Below, piece by piece: positions 37,099 through 46,811 of a stretch of DNA of 64,000 nt. Every line of letters starts with the position of its first letter. Positions within the stretch are counted from its first letter, which is position 1. The translations under genes were made by a program, and so were the position numbers. This stretch comes from DATFNV01 sp963827935 (lineage in GTDB: Bacteria > Planctomycetota > Planctomycetia > Gemmatales > Gemmataceae), in NCBI GenBank assembly GCA_963827935.1, contig CAWHCN010000005.1, positions 62,001 through 126,000 on the forward strand, read 5' to 3'. The notes beneath the pieces are model-generated. The model worked only from the letters and a program-made list of their open reading frames with translations, made no database searches and had not been told where the DNA came from.

Positions 37099-37495
37099 CG
37101 GGGCGGTGCCGATCATCGGGGTCGGCGACTCAGCAGCGCTGGTGGTGGTCGCAGTCGCGTGCCACCTGGGAAGAGGGAAGCTGCCCGCCCGCTCAGGTTT
37201 TCCAGGCCATTCTTGCTGCGATGAGGTAGCCTGGCGGGCGGGGAAGGTCAGGGCGCTGGCGCCGCCGGCCCGCAAGGCGCCGGCGCTGCCCTGGACGGCC
37301 CACTGCGGTGACGCCCGGCGAAACGAGCTGCTTCCTCGTTGATTTCCTCCCGCAAGGCACTTCGCGGCCTCGGCCCGGTGCCAGGCGAATGCCTGTACAA
37401 GGAATGGAACACTGATCCGCGCTAATCTTCGCTAAAAGAAGGATGGAAACCCAGTTTCCGATTAGTGTGGATCAGCGTCGATTAGTGTTTCCCCC
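37099..37495. other. Decayed intergenic stretch with partial duplicate
   Basis: No gene supported. 37344-37396 repeats part of the hypothetical gene at 37577-37628 (CGCAAGGCACTTCGCGGCCT core). 37411-37490 contains a degenerate inverted repeat built on GATTAGTG/GATCAGCG-like words. Confidence 0.6.
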
Positions 37496-37795
37496 TCACC
37501 ACCCCGGCCGGCCGCTGAGCAGGGGCCACTCCAGGCCGCTGTGCAGGGTATGGAACAGGGCGGCGCCGGGGTTCTTCTCCGCAAGGCACTTCGCGGCCTC
37601 GGCCCGGTGCCAGGCGAACGCCTGCTCCGCGGTCACGCTGAAGTCCCGCGGATAGCGGGTGCGCAGATACTCCCAGTCCTCTTGCATTTCTTGCGGGGAC
37701 AGGGGCACGGCGGCACCGGAGCGGTCGAGACGCTGGCCGTCGAGGAACTCGGCGAGCCGCACCCAGTCGGAGGGGGGACGGTCGTCCAGTGACAT
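37496..37795 (-). CDS. Small hypothetical protein downstream of WD40 gene
   Basis: 99 residues (MSLDDRPPSDWVRLAEFLDG), soluble, with a C-terminal helix pair (SVTAEQAFAWHRAEAAKCLA). It lies 45 bp downstream of the WD40 protein gene on the same strand, so co-transcription is likely. No recognised family. A piece of it is duplicated on its downstream side at 37344-37396. Confidence 0.55.
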   Translation of the reverse strand: MSLDDRPPSDWVRLAEFLDGQRLDRSGAAVPLSPQEMQEDWEYLRTRYPRDFSVTAEQAFAWHRAEAAKCLAEKNPGAALFHTLHSGLEWPLLSGRPGW

Positions 37796-37840
37796 ATCCC
37801 AGACCCGCGCCGTCTTGTCGCGGCCCGCCCCCTACTCCCT

Positions 37841-39072
37841 CTAGGGGCCGCCCGCCCCTCCTGGCTTACTTGCGGGGCGACCTGGTTCGGGGGCCAATCG
37901 CCATAAGCGCACTATCTTGTCGACATAGCTCGCTGACAGCGCCCGCTTGCCATCCGGGCTGAAGGCCACACCGAGGACAGAACCCGTGTGACCCTCAAAG
38001 GAATGCACGACCCTACCTGAGTCCATGTTCAACAGCCGCACAGTCGGCCATTTGCTCCCCAGCAGCGCCATCTTTCCGTCCGCCGTGAAGGCCGCGCTGA
38101 AAACAGTCGAAAACTCTTCGACCGTAACGGATCGCAGTTCCTTCCCGGTTTCCTCGTCCCATATTCGCACCGTTTCGTCATCACCGGCCGATAGCACCTG
38201 CTTGCCATCTGGGCTGAAGGCCACTCGGACAACATCATGTCTGTGGCCTTTGAAGCAGCGCAGTTCCTTCCCCGTCTCGACCTCCCACAAGCGCACCGTT
38301 GCATCATCACCGCTCGATACGACCCGTTTACCGTCCGGGCTGAAGGCCACGCTCTCGACGTTTTTTGTGTGGCCCTTGAAGCACTGCAGTTCCTTCCCCG
38401 TCTCGACGTTCCAGAGCCGCACAGTTTGGTCTTCACTGCCGGACAGCGCCCGCTTGCCGTCCGGGCTCAAGGCCACGCCGAGAATTCCCTTCGTGTGGCC
38501 ATCGAAGCAGCGTAATTCTTTCCCCGTCTCCGCCTCCCAGAGCCGCAGTGTCTGATCCATGCTGCCCGAGAGTACCCGCCTGCCGTCAGGGCTGAAAACT
38601 ACGCTCCAAACCGTTGACTTGTGACCCTTGAAACAACGCACTTCCTTGCCCGTCTCCACGTCCCACAGGCGTATCGTTGTGTCAGCGCTGCCTGAGAGCG
38701 CTCGCTGACCGTTGGGGCTGAAGGCGACGCTGTAGACGCCTTCGGTATGGCCCTTGAAACGTCGCAATTCGCAGTACGCTTTTGCATTCAGTGCATCGAG
38801 CAATTTCTCAGCGCCTTGGTAACCTCGGGGTCATTATTACGGCCCACCGCGGCATGCAGCGCCTCCCACGCCGAATCGCCCATGGCCTCCAGCGCCTTGC
38901 TCGCTGCTTCGCGCTGGTCGAACTTGTCGCTGCCCAACTGCTTGATGAGCCGCTCGATTTCAGCGGGTGTCTTTGGGGGAGCCGCCGTCTCGGCGGCTTG
39001 ACCGCCGATAGTAGCGTTCCAGAGCAGGGCCGACGCGGCGAGGGTGAGCAGGCAGTGACGCAGCCGAGGCAT
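37841..39072 (-). CDS. Secreted WD40 propeller protein with HEAT-like N-terminus, one frameshift
   Basis: Starts MPRLRHCLLTLAASALLWNA at 39072, a signal peptide. A helical region typical of planctomycete proteins follows (IERLIKQLGSDKFDQREAAS, HEAT-like). The frame breaks near 38800 and continues ALNAKAYCELRRFKGHTEGV into seven WD40 repeats, each with GH ... VAFSPDGKR ... D(A/Q)TVRLW(E/D)VETGKEL and nearly identical spacing of about 126 bp. It forms a single seven-bladed propeller in the periplasm, probably for protein interaction. The high similarity between blades suggests recent blade amplification. Confidence 0.82.
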
Positions 39073-39240
39073 GGGAACTTCCCCCTGAGTGGGGTGGGTG
39101 GTACGGGCAACGACAACCTCCATAGGGTACTCGGAATCCGCGGCCGTTGTCGAGCCTTCGCTGGCGCGTCAGGCTTGTGTGAGGTTGTCTCGTGCCGCGG
39201 TAGGCATTGACTGGGGCGCCGGGGTCGGGACAATAGCGGT

Positions 39241-39459
39241 ATGGATACCACAGGTCTGAACAGCACTGGCCTGCCCCCCGACGTTCAGGCGGATACCGAC
39301 GCCTTGATGGAGCACCTGACGGCCGGCAAGCCCCTCGACCCGGAGGTGGCCCGCCGCATCCACGCGCGTGCGGCCTGCATTACTGAGCAAATCCGACAGA
39401 AGCACGGCACGCTGAACATCGCCGTGGACCTTATTCGCGAGACCCGAGACGAGGAATGA
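39241..39459 (+). CDS. Antitoxin-like partner of PIN protein (VapB-like)
   Basis: 72 residues (MDTTGLNSTGLPPDVQADTD) with a helical C-terminal half (VARRIHARAACITEQIRQKH). The stop overlaps the ATG of the PIN-domain gene (ATGA at 39456), the usual antitoxin-first arrangement. No DNA-binding motif of a known VapB class is visible, so the assignment rests on context. Confidence 0.6.
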   Translation: MDTTGLNSTGLPPDVQADTDALMEHLTAGKPLDPEVARRIHARAACITEQIRQKHGTLNIAVDLIRETRDEE

Positions 39460-39880
39460 GGTACGTGCTGGATTCCTGCGTGGCCCTGAAACTCGTCTTG
39501 CCTGAGCCCGACTCCGATAAGGCCATCCAGCTGCGTGACAACGCCCGGCAGGGCATCCACCAGTTGCTCGCGCCGGACGTCTTCCCCGTCGAAGTCGCTC
39601 ACGCCTTGACCCGGGCCGAGCGTCAGGGCGCATTGCCCCGCCTCAAGGCTGGGCCTTTTGGCAGTCCATCATGGCGGATGCACCGCAGTCCCACCTATCG
39701 CTGCCCCTCATGCCGCGGGCCTACGCGATTTCGTCTGCCGCCCGGATCGGCGTCTACGACTGCCTCTACGTCGCGCTGGCCGAACGTGAAGGATGCGAAC
39801 TCGTGACGGCAGACATGCGTCTCGTCAACGGCCTCGGACCTCAGTTCCCCTTCATCGTGCCGCTGTCGTGGCTGCCGTGA
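39456..39880 (+). CDS. PIN-domain toxin (VapC-like), one frameshift
   Basis: About 140 residues. First acidic motif in MRYVLDSCVALKLVLPEPDS, second in APDVFPVEVAHALTRAE, and, after a frame break near 39655, YDCLYVALAEREGCELVTAD with the two C-terminal aspartates. These are the four acidic positions of PIN ribonucleases. It overlaps its antitoxin candidate by 4 bp. Its 3' end overlaps the 3' end of the truncated kinase on the other strand by 40 bp. Confidence 0.75.
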
Positions 39881-40632
39881 TGGGTCACCTTGGCCAGGCC
39901 CCAGTCCACCAGCAGCGTTTCGCCGAACTTGCCGAGCATCACGTTGGCCGGCTTGATGTCGCGGTGCAGCACGCCGCGTGAGTGGGCGTAGGCCACGGCG
40001 TTGCAGACGGCGATGAAACGGGTCAGGAGTTGGCGAAATTCCAGGTTTCGCTCGACCGGCGAGCGGGGGGCGTCAGCCCCCCGGTTAGGGTCATCACCGG
40101 GGGGCTGACGCCCCCCGCTCGCCGGGACCTCGTGACGCCCCCCGCTCGCCGGGACCTCGTGACGTCCCCCGCTCGCCTGATTGGCGTTCGCCGCCTCGTG
40201 AAAGCGGCGGGCGGCGGAGTCCAGCGATTCGCCGCGGATGAAGCGCATGGCGTAGTAGGGCCGGCCGTCGGCATGGCGGCCCAGGCCATAGACCGGCACG
40301 ATGCTCGGGTGCTCCAGCCGGCCGTTGACCTCGGCCTCGCGCAGGAAGCGCCCCTGGCTGGCGGGGTCGTCGGCATAATCGTCCTGGATTTCCTTGAGGG
40401 CGACCTCGCGGCCAACCTCGGTATCCAGGGCGACGAAGACCTCGCCGAGTCCGCCGCGGGCATGGGAACGCAGGACGCGGTAGCGGACGCCGTCCGAGAC
40501 CGGGGCGTCGGTGGGAGGAGTGCCGTCGGGGAGCGTGGGCGGCAGGGTGGCGGCCCCATCGGCATCGAGCGGCGGCAGGGTGGCCTGGGAGTCGACTTCG
40601 GAAACCGGACGGGTGGGCGTGGGATCGGTCAT
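39841..40632 (-). pseudogene. Ser/Thr protein kinase, truncated, with inserted palindrome
   Basis: Hanks-type kinase from MTDPTPTRPVSEVDSQATLP at 40632. Subdomains are recognisable: glycine loop region YRVLRSHARGGLGEVFVALD, lysine in EVALKEIQDDYADD, HRDIKPANVMLGK catalytic loop, and VDWGLAK (metal-binding loop, DWG for DFG). The protein stops shortly after, so the activation segment, C-lobe and the usual long sensor part are missing, and it should not be active. A 120-bp repeat is inserted in frame between subdomains V and VI (40058-40177), translated as repeated ASGGRHEVP units. Confidence 0.8.
40058..40177. repeat. Family 2 palindrome plus 27-bp tandem inside kinase gene
   Basis: Inverted repeat with GGCGAGCGGGGGGCGTCAGC arms (40058-40123), then two tandem units each ending CCCCCGCTCGCC. 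It is open in the kinase frame. Relative of the palindrome at 4471-4533. Confidence 0.85.
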
Positions 40633-40756
40633 GGCAGGAGCCTCGGCGTCGCGGCGAGGGGAAGCAGGATGAGTCTACCAGTGGGGAGCACGTCGAGACA
40701 AAGGGAATCCGGCAGAGCGGAAGGAGGTTTCGCAGGTGTAGCGAAATGATACACTC

Positions 40757-40881
40757 GTGACTTGCCCACAAATGCGTGAGCAAGTGAGCAAGTCACTATG
40801 TCGTAAGGCGCAAGTCCTTGCAATACAGTGATTTATCGCACCGGAGTGACTTGTTCACCGACTTGCCAGTGAGCAAGTCAC
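40757..40881. repeat. 125-bp MITE-like element, copy 1
   Basis: Ends are inverted repeats GTGACTTGCCCAC-like (left) and GTGAGCAAGTCAC (right). Internal CAAGTGAGCAAGTCA and further CAAGTC/GACTTG words. Same length and about the same sequence as copy 2 at 61910-62034. No coding capacity. Confidence 0.82.
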
Positions 40882-40917
40882 TGGGGGTCCAAGGATGCGG
40901 ATCCCCGACATCATGTG

Positions 40918-42306
40918 TCACGCGATCACGCCCTTCACCACGTTGCCCTTCACGTCGGTCAGGCGCATGTCGCGGCCGGCGTAGCGGTACGTCAGCTTTT
41001 CGTGGTCCAGGCCGAGCAGGTGCAGGATGGTCGCGTGCCAGTCGTGGATGTGGACCTTTCCCTCGACCGCCTCGTGGCCGTAGTCGTCGGTGCTGCCGTA
41101 GGAGAAGCCGCCCCTGGCGCCGCCGCCGGCCATCCAGGTGGTGAAGCCGCGGGCGTTGTGGTCGCGGCCGTCGGTGCCCTGGGCGTAAGGCGTGCGGCCG
41201 AACTCGCCGCCCCACAACACCAGCGTGTCTTTCAGCAGGCCGCGCAACTTGAGGTCCTTCAGCAGCCCCGCAATCGGCTTATCGACGCTAGCCGCCTTGT
41301 TGCCCAACGCGTTCTTCAGGTCGCGGTGGTGGTCCCAGCCGCCCGAAGTCAGTTCGACGAACCGCACCCCGGCCTCGACGAAGCGGCGTGCCAGGAGGCA
41401 CTGCCGTCCGAAACCGTCGGTGCCCTGCGCGCCGATGCCGTAAAGCGCCTTCGTCGCCGCCGACTCGCTGGCGATGTCGATCACCCTGGGCAGGTCCTTC
41501 TGCATGCGGAAGGCCAGCTCGAATGACTCGATGGCCCCCTCGATCTCGGCGTTGTGCGGCTCGCGCTCGAGCACCCCGCGGTTGAGCGACTGCAGGAAGT
41601 CGAGCTGCGTCCGCTGGTCGCCGGTGGACTGGTTGGGGTTGCGGATGTTGCTGACGCGCGGCGGGGCGTTGCCGCCGCCGCCGAAACCGCCGAAGCCGAG
41701 GCTGATCGGCGTGCCCTGGTAGACGGCCGGCAGGAAGGCGCTGCCGTAGTTGGCGGGGCCGCCGTTCTGCAACGGCGGGCTGATCGTGACGAAGCCGGGC
41801 AGGTTCTCGTTGCCGGTGCCCAGGCCGTAGAAGGCCCACGCGCCCAGCGACGGCCGCTTGAACTGGAAGATGCCCGTGTGCAGTTGCAGGAAGGCCTGCG
41901 AGTGGGCCGGCACGTCGGTGTGCATGCCGCGCAACAGGCACAGCTCGTCGGCCTGCCTGGACAGCTCGGGGAACAGCTCCGAGATCCACAGGCCGGACTT
42001 GCCTTGCTGCTTGAACTTCCAGGGCGAGGCCAGCACCTTGCCCCCGAAGCTGCGGCCGCCGGGCATCGTCTTGCCGTCGAGGTCGGGCAGCCTCGGCTTG
42101 TAATCGAAGGTGTCGACGTGTGACGGGGCGCCTTCCATGCAGAGGAAGATCACGTGCTTGGCCCGTGGCGGGAAGTGCGTCTTCTTGGGGGCCAGGGGGT
42201 TGTCCTTCTCCGCCGCCCAGGTCGAGAGGCTGGCGAAGGCGAGGTAGCCGAAGCCCGCGGCGGCGCTCTTCAGGGCCGCGCGACGCGAGAGCAAAAACGA
42301 ATTCAT
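40918..42306 (-). CDS. DUF1501 sulfatase-like secreted protein
   Basis: 462 residues from ATG 42306 (MNSFLLSRRAALKSAAAGFG), a twin-arginine signal. The frame extends upstream through the 35-bp tandem repeats, which I reject as non-coding. DUF1501 signature phrases: HVIFLCMEGAPSHVDTFDYK, PDLDGKTMPGG, ELTSGGWDHHRDLKNALGNK, LVLWGGEFGRTPYAQGTDGR, DHNARGFTTWMAGGGARGGF. Related to the alkaline phosphatase/sulfatase superfamily. In planctomycetes it is nearly always paired with a DUF1549/DUF1553 protein, as here (45029-42572), but the substrate is unknown. The frame is intact. Confidence 0.92.
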   Translation of the reverse strand: MNSFLLSRRAALKSAAAGFGYLAFASLSTWAAEKDNPLAPKKTHFPPRAKHVIFLCMEGAPSHVDTFDYKPRLPDLDGKTMPGGRSFGGKVLASPWKFKQQGKSGLWISELFPELSRQADELCLLRGMHTDVPAHSQAFLQLHTGIFQFKRPSLGAWAFYGLGTGNENLPGFVTISPPLQNGGPANYGSAFLPAVYQGTPISLGFGGFGGGGNAPPRVSNIRNPNQSTGDQRTQLDFLQSLNRGVLEREPHNAEIEGAIESFELAFRMQKDLPRVIDIASESAATKALYGIGAQGTDGFGRQCLLARRFVEAGVRFVELTSGGWDHHRDLKNALGNKAASVDKPIAGLLKDLKLRGLLKDTLVLWGGEFGRTPYAQGTDGRDHNARGFTTWMAGGGARGGFSYGSTDDYGHEAVEGKVHIHDWHATILHLLGLDHEKLTYRYAGRDMRLTDVKGNVVKGVIA

Positions 42307-42330
42307 GGGGGAGCTCCCATTCACAGGCGA

Positions 42331-42565
42331 ACCGGCAGCGTGAGCTGCCGGGTTTTCTGCCCAAACCCGGCAGCGTGAGCTGCCGGGTTTTCTGCCCAAA
42401 CCCGGCAGCGTGAGCTGCTGGGTTTTCTGCCCAAACCCGGCAGCGTGAGCTGCCGGGTTTTCTGCCCAAACCCGGCAGCGTGAGCTGCTGGGTTTTCTGC
42501 CCAAACCCGGCAGCTCACGCGGCCGGGTTTTCTGCCCAAACCCGGCCGCTCACGCTGCCGGTTCG
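42331..42565. repeat. Seven tandem 35-bp hairpin units
   Basis: Each unit contains CCCGGCAGC-GTGA-GCTGCCGGG, an 8 to 9-bp stem with a GTGA loop, followed by a TTTTCTGCCCAAA linker. Unit six carries an inverted core (CAGCTCACGCGGCCGG). The array lies in the intergenic space of the DUF1553-DUF1501 pair, so a transcript would contain seven hairpins upstream of the DUF1501 start. Confidence 0.92.
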
Positions 42566-42571
42566 CCGGGT

Positions 42572-45029
42572 CTATCGATGACTGAACTCCGCGCTGGCGA
42601 AGAGCGCCTGGCACAACATCGCCCACGTCGAGTGGTGGCCGTGGTTCTTGCCGTAGTCCGCGAGGAACTTCCGGGCGCCGGCAGTCTCCTTCTCCGAAGG
42701 CGGCCGGGCATAGCAAAGCTGGTAGGCGCGGGCCAGGCGGGCGTCGTCGCCGCCGTCGCCGGCCAGGACCCTTTCGGCCAGCCCCTCCGCCTGGCGGATG
42801 ACGAACGGGTTGTTCATCAGGTAAAGCGATTGCGCGGGGACCGTCGTCGTCGGCCGGTCGCCGATGATCAGGCTGGGGTCCGGGAAGTCGAATAGCGTCA
42901 GGATTTCGGGCAGGCCGTCGCGGACGATCGGCAGGTAGACGGTGCGGTGCGTGTCGGTCGCGGCCGGGTCGCCGCCGCCGGGACCGCCGCGCCCGCGGAA
43001 GGCAGCGCTCCCCTCGCCGCCTCGCGCCACGCTGTCGCCCTTCGGCGGGGTAAGGTCCAGCCGGCCGGATACCGCCAGCATCGCGTCGCGCAGCGCCTCG
43101 GCCTCCAGGCGGCGCTTCGGCATCCGCCATACCAGCACGTTGTCGGGGTCGGCCTCGAAGTTCTTCTCGTCAAACTGCGAGGAGAGCCGATAGGCCCGGC
43201 TCAGCACAATAGTGCGAATCAACTTCTTGACGGACCAGCCGCCCTCGGCGAAGGTAACGGCGAGGTGGTCGAGCAGGGCGGGATGGCTCGGCGGCTGGCC
43301 GGAGGCGCCGAAGTTGTCGGGCGTCGGCACCAGGCCGCGGCCCGTCAGGTGCAGCCAGACGCGGTTGGCCATCACGCGGGCCGTCAGCGGGTTCTCCGTC
43401 GAGGCGATCCAGTCGGCCAGCTCGCGCCGGCCGCTCTCCGACCGGCGGATGTAAGGCTGCTTCGTCGTCAGCACCTGCGGGAAGCCGCGCCGGACCGTCT
43501 CGCCCGGTTGGCGGATTTCGCCGCGGGCGTACAGCGGGCTGTCCGAGGCGAAGGTCGCCTCGCGCACGCCCATTGCCAGCGGCTTCGGCGTGCCGTCCGA
43601 CTCGTACAGGGCCAGCTGGCTCTGGAGCTGGGTGACACGGCTCTGCATGAAGATGCGGCGGATGAACACGTCCTGCCCCTGGCCCGTCACCTTCTGCATC
43701 TGGTCGCGCACGTCCTTGATTTGTCCCTCGATGCCCTCGCGGCGCACAGATGTCAACGGCTCCAGCGCCACGGTCGTGCCGGCCTCCCTCGGCAGCGTGA
43801 CGAGGGGGCTGGGATGGTTGCTGTTGATCAGCCGGATGGTGCCGTAACAGGTCTGCGTGCTCTTGAAGATACCGGCCAGGGCGTAGTAGTCCTTCTGCGG
43901 GATGGGGTCGAACTTGTGGTCGTGGCAGCGGGCACAGGCGGCGGTCAGCCCCTGGAACGCCTGGAAGGTGGCGTCGATCTGCTCGTCGGCCACGTCCATC
44001 TGAAACTGCCGCGGGTTGCGCTCGTCGAGGGACTTCGGGCCGACGGCGAGGAAGCCGGTGGCGATCAGAAACTCCGCCCTCTGGTGGTCGTCCTTGGCGG
44101 TGAGCAGGTCTCCGGCCAGCTGCTCGCGGATGAACTGGTCGTAGGGCCTGTCCTTGTTGAAGGCGGCGATGACGTAATCGCGGTAGCGCCAGGCGTGCGG
44201 GTAGGCGAAGTTGGCGGCCCGGCCGCTCGACTCGGCGTAGCGGGCCACGTCGAGCCAGTGTCGGGCCCAACGCTCGCCATACCGCGGCGAGGCGAGCAGA
44301 TGGTCGATCACCTTCTCCAGCGCCGGCCGCGGCCTGGCCGCGTACTCCTTCACGAACGTCTCGAACGTCTTCCGGGGCCGGCGGCAGGCCGGTCAGGTCG
44401 AAGTACAGGCGCCGGACGAGTGTGCGGGGGTCGGCGTCGGCGACGGGCCGGAGCCCCTTCGCTTCGAGGCCGGCGAGCACGAAGCGGTCGATATCGCCGC
44501 CGGCCCAGGCCGTGTCCTTGACCGCCGGGGGCACCGGTTTCTTCGGCGGCTGGAACGCCCAGAACTTGCGGCCCTTCTCGATGTCGATCTCGTACCTCGT
44601 GACCTTGGCGGCACCCTCGCGCAGGTCGGCGCCCCCATCGCCACCCACTTCTCGAAGTCGGCGACGATGTCGTCAGCGAGCTTCTTCTTGGGCGGCATCT
44701 TGCGCTTGTCGTCGTCGTGGCGGATCGCCTTGATGAGCGGACTGTTCTTGGGATTGCCCGGCACGACAACGGCGCCATGCTCGCCGCCCTTGCGCAGGCG
44801 CCGCGCGGGTGTCGAGCTTCAGGCCGCCGCGGACCTTCTCGGCGGTCGCCGAATGGCAGGAGTAGCATTCCCGGACCAGGACGGGCCGGATGCTTTTCTC
44901 GAAGAAGGCGATCTGCTCCGCCGTCGGGGCCGGGTCGGGCCGAGGCTGCGCGCGGAGGCCCAGAGGAGCCGCCGCCCAGGCCGCAAGGAGGGCGGCGCAC
45001 GGAACCATCCGGCGTAGGGGACGCTGCAT
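42572..45029 (-). CDS. DUF1549/DUF1553 protein with planctomycete cytochrome C domain, frameshifts
   Basis: Start ATG 45029 (MQRPLRRMVPCAALLAAWAA, signal peptide). The PSC1-type heme motif CYSCHSATAEKVRGGLKLDT lies at about residue 55. The frame then changes near 44800, 44640 and 44370. DUF1549 continues with DRFVLAGLEAKGLRPVADAD, RLYFDLTGLPPAPEDV and DVARYAESSGRAANFAYPHA. CARCHDHKFDPIPQKDYYAL gives a second heme-like CxxCH. The DUF1553 part ends the protein: ENPLTARVMANRVWLHLTGR, ALRDAMLAVSGRLDL and SLYLMNNPFVIRQAEGLAER. Lineage hallmark; function is unproven but suggests an outer electron-transfer or polymer-degrading partner of DUF1501. Confidence 0.88.
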
Positions 45030-45307
45030 CGGAACCACCTCGCACCGTGGGGAATGGACCGACACAGTATTTAACCGCGCTGGACGCCGAAGGTGGTGGT
45101 CAATCGCGGTGCCGGGGAATACCGTCCCGCGGGGGCCTGCGGTAGACGCGGGGCGTGGAACAAGCTGCCACGACGAGGATGCCATCGCCACGACGCGCCC
45201 AGCGCCCGGCCTCCGCATTCTTCCGACCTCATTGTTTCCGAGCACTTTGGGTCAGTGTGGTGCCACGTCCTCGGGGCAGCGGCCTGCCGAATCCCCTAGT
45301 TCCTGAG

Positions 45308-46711
45308 TCAGGCGGCGGGTGATGGCGGCACCTCGGAAAAGAGGCTGCTCAGGCCTTCCGCCATCGTCGGATGTGCAAGAATGGCGTCGCGTAAGCCTGT
45401 GTAGGGCAGGCCCGCCAGCATCGCCGTCTGCACCACGGCCATCACTTCGCCGGCCTCCGGGCCAAACATCGTGAAGCCCAGAATGCGGTCGCTCCGCGCT
45501 CGACGAGCGCCTTCATGAAGCCGCGTGTCTCCCCCGTCGTCCGCGTCCGAAGCACGGCCCCCATCGGCAACTTGGCGACGCGCACCGCCACGCCGCGGCT
45601 TCGGGCCTCGGCCTCGCTCAGGCCGACTCGCGCCAGCGGCGGGTCCGTGAACAGGCAGAACGGGATGAGCCGGTCGCGCGTCGTCCGCTTCCCCCCGGCC
45701 AGGTTGTCGCGGATCACCCGGAAGTCGTCCTCGGACACGTGCGTGAAGTGGGGGCTGCCGGCACACTCGCCGATGGCCCAGACGCCCGCCGCACTCGTTT
45801 CAAGCCGGTCGTTGACCTGTATATAGCCCCGCTCATCGAGCCGCACGCCGAGGGTGTCCAGGCCGATCCCCGCGGTGTTGGGGGTGCTTCCCGTCGCGGC
45901 CAGGATGTCGCTGCCTTCGATGCGCCGCTCGCCTTGAGGCGTCCGCACGTGGAGGCGCACGCTCTCCCCGGACCGCCCTTCGACCTGGAGCACCTCGGCC
46001 GAAAGGAACACCTCGATCCCTTCGTCGCCCAAGAGCTGCCGGATAGCGTCCGCGACATCCGGGTCCTCTCGGTCAAGCAACTGCGGCCCGTGCTGGACCA
46101 CCGTCACACAGCTACCGAACCGGCGGTACGCCTGCGCGAACTCGAGACCGACATAGCCGCCGCCGAGCACGATCAGGTGCCCGGGCAAGCGGTCCAGTTC
46201 GAGCGCCTCGATGTGGGTGAGCGGCCGGGCCTCCGCGAGGCCGGCGATGGCCGGGATCGTCGCGCGCGTCCCCACGTTGAGGAAAACGCGCTCCCCCTTC
46301 AGTACGCGCGTGCCGCCGCCGTCGCGCAAGCGCACCTCCAACGTTTTCGGTGCCACGAACCGCCCGTCGCCCATGATCAGCTCGGCGCCGCTCTGCCGGT
46401 ACAGGTCCAGATGCAGGGCGATCAGCCCCTCGACCATCGCGCGCTTGCGCTGCCGCACCTTGGCCATGTCCACTGCGACGGAGCCGGTCACGATCCCGAA
46501 CTGCGCGGCATGGTGCAGCAGGTCCGCGACCTTGGCGCTCCAGACCTCGTTCTTGCTGGGGAGGCAGTTGGTGTTCGGGCACGACCCGCCGATATAGCGG
46601 CGCTCGACGACCGCGACGCGGCGTCCTGAGCGCCGCCAGGTGCCAGGACAGCAACTTGCCGCCCGCCCCGCTGCCAAGCACCAGGTCGTGGTACGAATCC
46701 GTCTGAGACAT
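45308..46711 (-). CDS. FAD-dependent pyridine nucleotide-disulfide oxidoreductase, frameshifts
   Basis: ATG 46711 behind a strong AAGGAGATA ribosome site (MSQTDSYHDLVLGSGAGGKL). Dinucleotide motif GSGAGG; after a frame break near 46625 the redox-active region GGSCPNTNCLPSK has the two cysteines in CPNTNC, as in lipoamide dehydrogenase/mercuric reductase relatives. NAD motif LIVLGGGYVGLEFAQAYRRF and AIGECAGSPHFTHVSEDDFR are complete. The frame changes again near 45490 and the C-terminal dimer domain ends AILAHPTMAEGLSSLF (the HP of the family's HPT motif). Substrate unknown. SDR gene upstream on the same strand. Confidence 0.82.
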
Positions 46712-46811
46712 GCTTATCTCCTTCTATAGACCTCACGAGTCCGGTTCGACGGCATGGTTGCGGAAACGGCCGCAGGCCCCAGCTGACGGCGGGGCCCGTG
46801 GCCGTTGCTGA

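Noticed and set aside
42307..42504. Upstream extension of the DUF1501 gene through the repeats
   Set aside because: The frame is open only because the 35-bp unit lacks stops. The twin-arginine signal peptide starts at 42306.
42331..42565. CRISPR-like direct repeat array
   Set aside because: Units are tandem with no variable spacers, each is a hairpin, and there are no cas genes in the window.
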